64,000 nt of DNA, taken from CAWARU01 sp963784575. Lineage in GTDB: Bacteria; Pseudomonadota; Gammaproteobacteria; UBA6186; Azoamicaceae. The notes under the pieces are model-generated. The model saw only the letters and a program-made list of their open reading frames with translations, ran no database searches and was not told the DNA's origin. Each line of letters begins with the position of its first letter. Position 1 is the first letter of the stretch. The translations under genes were made by a program, and so were the position numbers. The stretch spans positions 1,674,001 through 1,738,000 of the forward strand of contig CAWARU010000001.1 in assembly GCA_963784575.1 (NCBI GenBank). Direction: 5' to 3'. This document shows, one piece after another, positions 28,533 to 37,127 of the stretch.

Positions 28533-29495
28533 ATGAACAATAAGATAAAAAGGATTCCGTATTTAAGGTACCCTCATTTAAGAAAATATAATTTCATAAG
28601 AATAAAGCGGTTCCTCATTCAAACGATACTCGCCTTCATATTCCAGTACATGACAATCATGGCTTTGCCACTCACCCTGCCAGCCTTGCCGCTCTATCCT
28701 CCTATTGGAATAGCTTTTATTTTATTCTACTTGCTGGGATCCAATGCGATTTTCGGTCTTTTTCTGGGTGAAGCACTGGCACTTTTTTTAAAAGGGATGC
28801 CTATAGAATCTATTATACTTTATCTCATTGCAGATCTTGGACTGGGTGTGCTCGGTGCCCATGTCTGTCAAAATACATTTTCCAAAGACGTGAAGCCCTT
28901 TTCAAGCCTAAACGAAGTTTTGAAATTCATTGGCAATATTGCCGTCATTTGCATTGTTTCGAGTCTAATCCGAATGGGAGTACTATGGTTCACTCTGGCA
29001 TGGCACAATCAAGGTGCAGAAATTACCAGCGTAACGCAGTTTAACACCATATTGGTATTGCTTAACTTTGTAAATTTTTGGTTCGCGGATTTCAATGCCA
29101 TCATGATGCTGTCCTTGTTTATATTTTCTTGGATCACAGTACCTTTCAGTCGGATTAGAATTTCAAATAAAAGTGTGAACATTCCATATATGATCGGATT
29201 AATAGTGCTGTTTGCCCTTGTTTCAGCTTTTTTTGTAGTAAACCCCTGGTTTGCCTATGTCTTGTTGTTAGCAATGATCTTCGCAGTCTTTATGGCATAT
29301 TATTACGGCTATTTAATTGGGACTCTGATCCTTTTCGTGATATCAAGCCTTTATTTGTCACATTTTATCGTATTAAAGCCATATTATGTGACACTTTTTG
29401 GATTATCTTTATATACCTTTACAGGAATAATTCTGTTTCTTTTTATAATAGATATAATGATTATGAATCTTGAATCAAACCAAAAACCCAGATGA
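28533..29495 (+). CDS. MASE1-like integral membrane protein, ~320 aa
   Basis: The ATG at 28533 begins one base after the methyltransferase stop, with AGGA 9 bases upstream. About nine hydrophobic segments are present. LYPPIGIAFILFYLLGSNAI resembles the (W/Y)PPxGIA signature of MASE1 sensor domains, followed by the G-x-x-L-G-E turn (FGLFLGEALALF). No signalling domain (GGDEF, kinase) is attached; the protein ends after the last helix. It may sense a ligand or simply be a transporter-like remnant of the MASE1 fold. Confidence 0.65.
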   Translation: MNNKIKRIPYLRYPHLRKYNFIRIKRFLIQTILAFIFQYMTIMALPLTLPALPLYPPIGIAFILFYLLGSNAIFGLFLGEALALFLKGMPIESIILYLIADLGLGVLGAHVCQNTFSKDVKPFSSLNEVLKFIGNIAVICIVSSLIRMGVLWFTLAWHNQGAEITSVTQFNTILVLLNFVNFWFADFNAIMMLSLFIFSWITVPFSRIRISNKSVNIPYMIGLIVLFALVSAFFVVNPWFAYVLLLAMIFAVFMAYYYGYLIGTLILFVISSLYLSHFIVLKPYYVTLFGLSLYTFTGIILFLFIIDIMIMNLESNQKPR

Positions 29496-29498
29496 TCT

Positions 29499-31532
29499 TC
29501 ACCCCGCCTGCTTCAGGAAGCGATCTTTAATGTGATGTATCTCATCTCTAATATGCGCTGCTTCTTCGAACTCCAAATTCTTGGCATGCTCAAACATTTG
29601 ACTTTCAAGTGACTTGATTTTAGCGGCCAATTGTTTGGGATCCATCAATTTCAAATCCTCTCCCTTCAATTCCGATTTTTTCAGATGACGGTGCGGCGAG
29701 AATGGCCCTTCCCCCTGCCCTGTTTCCATAATATCTTGTACCGCTTTGGCAATACCTCTCGGCGTAATGCCATGCTCCTTATTGTAGTCCATTTGCTTGT
29801 TACGTCGTCGCGTTGTTTCATCCATGGCACGTTTCATGGAGTCAGTAATTTTATCTGCATAGAGAATGGCGGTTCCATTGATATGGCGTGCTGCGCGGCC
29901 AATGGTCTGAATGAGTGAGCGTTCTGATCGCAGAAAACCTTCTTTATCGGCATCAAAGATTGCCACCAAAGAAACTTCTGGCATATCCAAGCCTTCTCGC
30001 AATAGATTGATACCGACTAGGACATCAAAAACCCCCAAACGCAGATCACGAATAATTTCTACTCGCTCTACAGTCGCAATGTCGGAATGTAAATAGCGAA
30101 CCAGGATACCATTTTCTGAGAGATATTCAGTGAGATCCTCTGCCATGCGCTTTGTTAAGGTGGTAATCAAGACACGTTCATTTACAGTCATTTTATTTCG
30201 AATTTCAGAGAGGACATCATCCACTTGAGTAGACGCAGGTCGTACCAGAACAACGGGATCAATCAAACCAGTGGGACGCACTACTTGTTCCATGATGGTT
30301 CCTGAATATCTTAATTCATAATCACTCGGCGTTGCAGAAACAAAAATGGTTTGTGGCGCTATTCTTTCAAATTCATCAAAACGGAGTGGTCGATTATCAA
30401 GCGCTGATGGCAGACGAAATCCATAATTCACCAAATTTTCTTTTCTGGCTCTATCCCCCCGATACATGCCTCCCAATTGAGGAATGGTAACGTGGGATTC
30501 ATCCACAAACAAAATAGTATCTTTTGGAAGATAATCCATCAGAGTCGGGGGCGGCTCTCCGGCTTTTCTCTGAGAAAGATACCGAGAATAATTTTCAATA
30601 CCCGAGCAATAGCCAAGTTCCAGCATCATTTCGAGATCGAATCGGGTCCGCTGCTCTAAGCGCTGTGCTTCTACCAATTTTTGATTCCCTTCAAGTTCAA
30701 GCAAGCGATCTTTGAGTTCTTCTTTTATGGACTCTACTGCATCTAAAATGGTTTGTCTTGGCGTAACATAATGGGTCTTTGGATAGATGGTGACCCTGGG
30801 TAAGCGACGCACAGTAACATTGGTGAGAGGATCAAATTGGCTGATATTTTCAATTTCATCCCCAAAAAGTTCAATTCTGACGGCGAAATCATCAGATTCA
30901 GCAGGGAAAATATCAATCACATCGCCTCTGACCCGATAAGTAGTACGGTGGAAATCTTGATCATTGCGGCTGTATTGTAATTCTGCGAGTCGACGCAAGA
31001 TGAAGCGTTGATCAACCCTATCGCCTCGTTTTAAGTGCATCACCATCGAGAGATAGGATTTTGGATCTCCTAAGCCATAAATAGCAGATACCGTCGCAAC
31101 GATGATGGTATCCTTGCGCTCAAGCAGTGCCCGAGTCGCTGAGAGACGCATCTGTTCCACTTGCTCATTAATAGAGGCGTCTTTTTCAATATAAGTATCC
31201 GAGGCCGGCACATAAGCTTCTGGTTGGTAATAATCATAGTAAGAAACAAAATATTCTACTGCGTTTTTCGGGAAGAAGGCTTTCATTTCACCATAAAGTT
31301 GTGCAGCAAGGGTTTTGTTCGGGGCTAGAATTAAAGCAGTGCGATTGGTGGCGGCGATGATATTAGCAACGGTGTAGGTTTTTCCAGATCCCGTTACGCC
31401 AAGCAAGGTTTGGTTTTGCAAGCCGTCATTCAACCCATCGACCAGTCCCTCAATTGCTTTGGGTTGATCGCCGGTTGGCTGAAAATCTGCTTTTAATTTG
31501 AAATGATCTGATGTTTTGAGATGATCTGACAT
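29499..31532 (-). CDS. uvrB: UvrABC excinuclease subunit B
   Basis: The full-length (677 aa) helicase-like subunit of nucleotide excision repair loads damaged DNA for UvrC incision. Visible are Walker A GVTGSGKTYT, the damage-probing beta-hairpin region YYDYYQPEAYVP, FVDESH (motif II), SATPSDYEL (motif III), QTIGRAARH (motif VI) and the C-terminal UVR domain (MFEHAKNLEFEEAAHIRDEI) that contacts UvrC. CGGAG precedes the ATG. The N-terminus has a small DHLKTSDHFK repeat. It is convergent with the MASE1-like gene, only 3 bases apart. Confidence 0.98.
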   Translation of the reverse strand: MSDHLKTSDHFKLKADFQPTGDQPKAIEGLVDGLNDGLQNQTLLGVTGSGKTYTVANIIAATNRTALILAPNKTLAAQLYGEMKAFFPKNAVEYFVSYYDYYQPEAYVPASDTYIEKDASINEQVEQMRLSATRALLERKDTIIVATVSAIYGLGDPKSYLSMVMHLKRGDRVDQRFILRRLAELQYSRNDQDFHRTTYRVRGDVIDIFPAESDDFAVRIELFGDEIENISQFDPLTNVTVRRLPRVTIYPKTHYVTPRQTILDAVESIKEELKDRLLELEGNQKLVEAQRLEQRTRFDLEMMLELGYCSGIENYSRYLSQRKAGEPPPTLMDYLPKDTILFVDESHVTIPQLGGMYRGDRARKENLVNYGFRLPSALDNRPLRFDEFERIAPQTIFVSATPSDYELRYSGTIMEQVVRPTGLIDPVVLVRPASTQVDDVLSEIRNKMTVNERVLITTLTKRMAEDLTEYLSENGILVRYLHSDIATVERVEIIRDLRLGVFDVLVGINLLREGLDMPEVSLVAIFDADKEGFLRSERSLIQTIGRAARHINGTAILYADKITDSMKRAMDETTRRRNKQMDYNKEHGITPRGIAKAVQDIMETGQGEGPFSPHRHLKKSELKGEDLKLMDPKQLAAKIKSLESQMFEHAKNLEFEEAAHIRDEIHHIKDRFLKQAG

Positions 31533-31767
31533 GAATTCTCCGGGTAGATCTTATAAATCCAATTTAAGATAATAAATAAAAAAATGATGATAAAAACAGT
31601 TACCAAGCCACCTTTGAAATAAAAAATAAGAAATTTTTGGTATTTTTGGCCGTATTATATCATGCTATAGGCATTATTGCGAGTATGCGGCAAGCAAATA
31701 TACCGATATACTGGATAATGGTAAAGTAAATAAATCAATAGAGTGACGTGTATTGGAGACCTGAAGA

Positions 31768-32988
31768 ATGAACGCGATTGAGACACAGGAGAACCATAAC
31801 TTGAAAAGTCAACTTTCAAACAGGGTGCAAGGCGCCAAACCTTCTGCGACCCTCGCAGTCGCTGCCAAAGCTCGAGCCCTGAAACTTCAAGGTAAGCCTT
31901 TGATTGATTTAGGCATTGGTGAACCCGATTTCGATACCCCAGATTCTATCAAGGCCGCCGGCATCGACGCCATTCAGAAGGGCTTTACCAAGTACACTGC
32001 TACTGAAGGTACCCTAGACTTACGCAAGACCATAGCCTTCAGATTCCTAGAAGACACTGGTCTCCGCTATGAGCCAAATCAGATCATTGCTTCCAATGGC
32101 TGCAAACAAAGTATCTACAATCTGATTCAAGCAGTTTTAAACCCTGGAGACGAAGTAATCATTCCGGCCCCTTATTGGACATCCTATCCTGATATGGTTA
32201 CTTTGGCAGGCGGAGTTCCTAAAATTGTCACCGCAGGCATTGAACAAAATTTTAAAATTACGCCTAAGCAACTCGAAGGCGCAATTACAGCTAAAACCCG
32301 AATGCTGATCTTCAACAGTCCCTCAAACCCAAGCGGCATGGCTTATTCAAAATCAGAGCTTATTGCGCTTGGAAAAATCCTCATAAACCATCCGGAAATC
32401 ATCATTGCCTCCGATGACATTTATGAAAAAATTCTCTGGACAGAAGAACCTTTTTGCAACATCGTCATGGCATGCCCTGAACTTTACAATCAAACAGTAG
32501 TATTGAATGGCGTTTCTAAAACTTACGCCATGACAGGCTGGCGCATTGGCTATGCTGCAGGGCCCCGGGCTATCATCGAAGGGATGAATCTCATCCAAGG
32601 ACAAAGCACTTCCGGACCCTGTTCTATTTCACAAAAAGCGGCTGAAGCAGCATTGCTGGGTGATCAATCCGCTGTGGGCTCCATGTTAAAAGCATACAAA
32701 ACGCGACACGATTATCTAATCCCTGCCCTAAATGACTTAACAGGATTCCAATGCAAACCAGGAGATGGTGCTTTCTATGCTTTCCCCAAAATTGAAGCAG
32801 CCATGAAAGCCTTGCCCAATATATCCAATGACACTGAATTCGCGGATTTTCTTTTGAATGAGGCTTTAATCGCCGTTGTGCCTGGATCTGGTTTTGGTCT
32901 GCCTGGTTATATTCGAATGTCTTTTGCAACCAGCATGGATAAGTTACAGGAAGCCGTGAGCCGATTGAAACGGGTTTTTAATAAATAA
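31768..32988 (+). CDS. Aspartate aminotransferase, class I (subgroup Ib)
   Basis: This 406-aa PLP enzyme interconverts aspartate/2-oxoglutarate and oxaloacetate/glutamate. Motifs include LIDLGIGEPDFDTPD near the N-terminus, NSPSNPSGMAYS, SDDIYEKILW and the PLP lysine in LNGVSKTYAMTGWRIGYAAG. Subgroup Ib (as in Thermus and alphaproteobacteria) is indicated by overall length and GEPDFDTP. GGAGA precedes the ATG. Short tandem copies of GGCTTCAATAAA follow the stop (32990-33025). Confidence 0.95.
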   Translation: MNAIETQENHNLKSQLSNRVQGAKPSATLAVAAKARALKLQGKPLIDLGIGEPDFDTPDSIKAAGIDAIQKGFTKYTATEGTLDLRKTIAFRFLEDTGLRYEPNQIIASNGCKQSIYNLIQAVLNPGDEVIIPAPYWTSYPDMVTLAGGVPKIVTAGIEQNFKITPKQLEGAITAKTRMLIFNSPSNPSGMAYSKSELIALGKILINHPEIIIASDDIYEKILWTEEPFCNIVMACPELYNQTVVLNGVSKTYAMTGWRIGYAAGPRAIIEGMNLIQGQSTSGPCSISQKAAEAALLGDQSAVGSMLKAYKTRHDYLIPALNDLTGFQCKPGDGAFYAFPKIEAAMKALPNISNDTEFADFLLNEALIAVVPGSGFGLPGYIRMSFATSMDKLQEAVSRLKRVFNK

Positions 32989-33152
32989 AGCAGGCTTCAA
33001 TAAAAAGGCGGGCTTCAATAAATAAGTTAGGTAACATATTAATCTCTAGATATCCGTATACGACTGAATCATTGATATTTATTGGATATGAATGCAGACA
33101 GTTGACCAATTCGCCTGGTTACAGTACTATTCATGTTACAAAATTTCAATTT

Positions 33153-33228
<76 letters not shown>

Positions 33229-33365
33229 ATTACTTTTATCAAGCTAATTACAGCTAATTTAATTAATGTTAACCGTTCAAATATAGGAACTCTGTCAAAA
33301 ATAGAAACTCAGTTCCAAACGTAAGCGGTTGCAAAAAAAGAACAGGAAGAAAAGGAAGAACAGAG

Positions 33366-34607
33366 ATGTACGAAAAAGAACTACTGGATGCAGCAACGAA
33401 TGGGGATATACAGAAATTTATAGAACTCTTTCCTAAAGCTGATATTTCTTGCACCGATGCCGATGGAAACAATGCACTGCATCTCGCAGCTCTAAATGCC
33501 AAGCTAAAAATCGTGCAATACATTGTTCAACATAAACCTTCTCTGATAAATAAGAAAAATCATTCCCACAATACCCCCCTTCATTTAGCAACAGCAGGCG
33601 GCTCAAAAGAAATCGTGAGCTTATTGCTTGAGAACCATGCTGAAGAACAAGCACAAAACAAGGCGGGTTTTAATTTCTTTTTGTTTGCATTTTATGGCTG
33701 TGAAACTTCCTTGACAATGTTGGATTATCTTCTTTCTCTCCATGACGACATTGTTAGCCGAAAAGAAAAACAAACGGTGGTTGGCGACTATCATTTTGAA
33801 ACTCTGTATCAAAAATTAAAAAAAATAGCAGGTCAAGAAAAAGAGCTGAAAAAAACGCAAGAAAAACTTAAGCTCGCATCTTCTAAGTCAATGGAAGAAT
33901 CCACCTTTAAAGAAGATATTATTTTTGCAAAACTCTACAATGAGCGAGAATTGCAGCGTTCTGAAATTCTCACTGGAAGCAATTCCTATTTTCTGGGTTT
34001 CAGAACAGAAGCAGGTAAACATGAAAGAGCAAAGCATCCAGAGCCAATCCCGGTAGGAAAAGAAAAAGAAGAATTACAACAAGCGAAGCTTATGAGCGCA
34101 CAAGCTTTTGCAGAGATCCCGAGGCTTGCTGATCTCATGTTCGAAAAACTGAAAAGTCGGAAAAAGCACGATTTTGAGCACGATGAAGCAGGGTATTCCA
34201 GAGCAGAAGAACAAATCAGACGATATTTACAATTCAAAGAGGATCATTCAATAAAAGAAAATGATTATGTCAGTATCATAGTCGAAGCTATTAAAGAAGA
34301 AGCTCATCAAGAATTGAAAAAAGAGATGGAAGCTGAAATGCTATCCTTGAAAGAGGGTCAGAAATTAAATACATCTCAATTTCAGAGTCTCAGCCTTGGA
34401 GTTGAAGTTGGAGTTGACGATGAACCTAGGAAAAACGGAACTAACGGGACAAAGGGATCAATTCTAAGACTACAGTTGCAACACCAAGAGTCCCGCAAAT
34501 TGAGAAATGTTCACAGAACAGAAGCTCCAGTCGCAGTCGAAGCCAATGGATATGAAGATGGCCTGGAGGGGAAAGAACCCGCGAAGAAAGCAGGCAAATT
34601 TTCGTAA
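33366..34607 (+). CDS. Ankyrin-repeat protein, 413 aa
   Basis: The ATG follows a GGAAG-containing stretch. Three good ankyrin repeats lie at residues 1-95: ELLDAATNGDIQKFIELFPK, NALHLAALNAKLKIVQYIVQ and TPLHLATAGGSKEIVSLLLE. The remaining ~300 residues are charged, helical and coiled-coil-like (KKTQEKLKLASSKSMEE, KKEMEAEMLSLKEG). There is no signal peptide. The tail ends EPAKKAGKFS, like other effector candidates here. It lies just downstream of tRNA-Asn. Confidence 0.88.
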   Translation: MYEKELLDAATNGDIQKFIELFPKADISCTDADGNNALHLAALNAKLKIVQYIVQHKPSLINKKNHSHNTPLHLATAGGSKEIVSLLLENHAEEQAQNKAGFNFFLFAFYGCETSLTMLDYLLSLHDDIVSRKEKQTVVGDYHFETLYQKLKKIAGQEKELKKTQEKLKLASSKSMEESTFKEDIIFAKLYNERELQRSEILTGSNSYFLGFRTEAGKHERAKHPEPIPVGKEKEELQQAKLMSAQAFAEIPRLADLMFEKLKSRKKHDFEHDEAGYSRAEEQIRRYLQFKEDHSIKENDYVSIIVEAIKEEAHQELKKEMEAEMLSLKEGQKLNTSQFQSLSLGVEVGVDDEPRKNGTNGTKGSILRLQLQHQESRKLRNVHRTEAPVAVEANGYEDGLEGKEPAKKAGKFS

Positions 34608-34689
34608 ACGTATGGCACTGCTCTTGAACAATTATTAATTTTCATAACTATTCAGGTTGTAAATCTGAACAGTTACAAAGTTTCTGAGA

Positions 34690-35811
34690 TCATTTCGAAT
34701 TACTATTTGTCGAATTGCCATTTATCCACTCCGACCAAGTTTTCTTAGGGTATCCCTCCGCATCACTCGCATATCGATAAAATAAGGTAATAAATTCCCG
34801 GCGCTTCTGCTTCAAATCGCTCGTTTCTCCTCCCCTTTTCGTATCTAGGAGATCCATGCCGCCGATCAATGCTTGCCGCTTAAGAATCCCTTCCAAGGTG
34901 ACTTTATGAGCATTATGTAAAATATCCAGCATCGCCATGAAGGTGGTAGTGCGGCCAATGCCAGCACGGCAATGGAAGTGCAGCCAGGTATTTTTGGGGA
35001 GGGTTGCGATGAAATTCAAGAACTCATCGACCTGCTCTGCAGTAGGCGCATGATGATCTTGTACAAAAAAGCGCTTATACTTGGCAGCATATTTATCCAG
35101 CAATTTTGCCTCACTCAGAGCTTTGTGATAGTTAATTTCATAAAACAGGAATTTAGCCGATTCGGGAGCAGCCCTTTCTCTCTCTTTCTGCCGCAAACCT
35201 ACCTTAATTAAATTCTGATCTTTCAAATTATTAAGTAACGATGTTTCAGAGAATTTAATTTCAGCTGCTGTTTTACCCTGATTGGCTGCATTATTTTCGC
35301 CATACCAGCTTACTGGCATGTTATCCAGAAAGCCGTGAGATTCCTGTCTTAAGTCAACAATAATGATATTTTTGGGGGCTACATATTGTCTTAAAAAAAT
35401 CAGGATATTTTTTAGATTCGTTTCACTAAATTGAGCTGATCCCGAAATATTTAATGAGTCCAAACCGGTTCGAGTAGGCGAGTCCGGTGTTATTATTGAA
35501 TAAGGGGAATAAGAAGTTCTAAAGTTATTTGGGAACTCGGGGTTATTCGTGCTATCGAATATTAAAACGGGGTATTGAATAGCATTTTGAGGAAGAGCAG
35601 ACGCATGCTCTGCCAATGTGTTTCCAGTGTTTTGTGACTCTATGGTCGGAGTTTGTGAGTCTACTTGAATTGACGACTCTGCCGGGATTTGTGACGCTGC
35701 TTGAATTTGGGATTCCGCTCGAATTGAATTGCTTGCAAATAAAAAGAAAAGAATCGAGATTGATATCCATTTATTGAAAAAAGAGACAGGAAGAGAAATA
35801 TGCATCTCCAT
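34690..35811 (-). CDS. Secreted PTP-like phytase / tyrosine phosphatase, 373 aa
   Basis: The signal peptide contains ISILFFLFASNSIRA. A Ser/Gln/Ile-rich repetitive linker follows (SQIQAASQIPAES). The catalytic P-loop is FHCRAGIGRTTTFMAMLDIL, matching HCX(A)GxGRTT of cysteine phytases (PTP-like myo-inositol hexakisphosphate phosphatases). The upstream general-acid region and ENIIIVDLRQESHGFLDN-like strand also fit that group. It would act in the periplasm or outside the cell on inositol phosphates or phosphotyrosine. It stands alone. Confidence 0.85.
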   Translation of the reverse strand: MEMHISLPVSFFNKWISISILFFLFASNSIRAESQIQAASQIPAESSIQVDSQTPTIESQNTGNTLAEHASALPQNAIQYPVLIFDSTNNPEFPNNFRTSYSPYSIITPDSPTRTGLDSLNISGSAQFSETNLKNILIFLRQYVAPKNIIIVDLRQESHGFLDNMPVSWYGENNAANQGKTAAEIKFSETSLLNNLKDQNLIKVGLRQKERERAAPESAKFLFYEINYHKALSEAKLLDKYAAKYKRFFVQDHHAPTAEQVDEFLNFIATLPKNTWLHFHCRAGIGRTTTFMAMLDILHNAHKVTLEGILKRQALIGGMDLLDTKRGGETSDLKQKRREFITLFYRYASDAEGYPKKTWSEWINGNSTNSNSK

Positions 35812-36072
35812 TAATCCTTTTAAAAAATAGTGCCCATAACAAATCGGGACAGAGAAAAACTTGCTTAATGAACCAATTGAATAAACTCATTGCATGAACC
35901 AATCCATTGCACTATTGCATTTATTAAGCCCCAATTATCTTATTTTAAACTTTTAATAAACAAAAAAATATGTTATAGTATATCTTTAATTTAAGAAAGT
36001 GTAGTTCCCCAATTTTATTTCTTTTATTACACTGATACAGACTACAGACATATTATAGTGATCGGGTGCATT

Positions 36073-36987
36073 ATGTCCAAAAATCAAAAGGCCTTTTTTG
36101 ACATAGCAATACTGGCAGCTCTATTCGCGCCTTCCTTTATATTTATTAAGATCGCGGTACAAGAAATAAGCCCCATCACTCTCATAGCCCTTCGTTTAGG
36201 GATAGCCGGTATTTTATTGTTTGTAATACTTAAACTAAAAGGCATTGAGATTCCAAAAAATTTAAAATTGCTCAAGACTTGTTTCATTCTCGGAATCTTT
36301 GCGAATGGCCCGCCCTTTATTTGCTTCAGTATTGCCCTAAAGTATATCCCCAGCAGTTTATCAGCACTGATTAATGGCACTACCCCCCTCCTCACCATTA
36401 TCTTAGCAAATATATTTTTGGAGGATGAAGGCATCACTTTTAAACGAATCGTGGCCTTTTTATTAGGATTCACCGGATTTTTAATTCTCTTTTTACCAGC
36501 ATTACTCACAGATTCTTTCTCATTCGATACCCTAGGAATAGTGCTGTGTTTCATTGGTTCATGTTCGTATGCTATAGCTGCGGTTTATGCGCGTAAATCC
36601 ATTCCCAAAGCCCCGCCCCTGGTAGCTCCAACCTTACAGCTCCTCACTTCGTTCCTGTTATTGATACCTTTTGCATTTATTTTTGAATCTCCTGTAGAGG
36701 TATTTGAGGCCTCTTTAAATGCTTGGTTTTCTGTGCTTGGCGTAGCAATATTTGGAACCATGTTCGCATTCATTTTGTATCATCGAATAGTCACAGAGCA
36801 TGGTGCAACAGTCTTGAGTATGAGTGCATTTTTGCTGCCGATTTTCGGAACTCTTCTCGGAGTCGTATTCTTACATGAATCGCTCAGCATGAATTTTATA
36901 TTAGCTGCGATACTCATTTTGAGTGGGATAGCCGTTATGAATGGCATGATACGTCTCCCCTTCTCATTTGGTCGCACGCTCCAATAA
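36073..36987 (+). CDS. EamA-family DMT transporter, ~304 aa
   Basis: I choose the ATG at 36073 (MSKNQKAFFD) over the GTG at 36058. Ten hydrophobic segments fall in two EamA repeats: LAALFAPSFIFIKIAVQEIS... with ITLIALRLGIAGILL in the first, and GTMFAFILYHRIVTEHGATV with PIFGTLLGVVFLHESLS in the second. It is an inner-membrane exporter or importer of small metabolites; the substrate is unknown. It is monocistronic. Confidence 0.9.
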   Translation: MSKNQKAFFDIAILAALFAPSFIFIKIAVQEISPITLIALRLGIAGILLFVILKLKGIEIPKNLKLLKTCFILGIFANGPPFICFSIALKYIPSSLSALINGTTPLLTIILANIFLEDEGITFKRIVAFLLGFTGFLILFLPALLTDSFSFDTLGIVLCFIGSCSYAIAAVYARKSIPKAPPLVAPTLQLLTSFLLLIPFAFIFESPVEVFEASLNAWFSVLGVAIFGTMFAFILYHRIVTEHGATVLSMSAFLLPIFGTLLGVVFLHESLSMNFILAAILILSGIAVMNGMIRLPFSFGRTLQ

Positions 36988-37127
36988 AAAATATGTATGC
37001 TAAAGATAAAAATAAGCTATTGAGCTTTCACGATTAATATGGTTAAATATTCCTTTTAATTTTTCTAATTATTTAATTATTGAGTAGTGTTTATATACAA
37101 GTTATATCTAATCCGAGGAATCAATCA

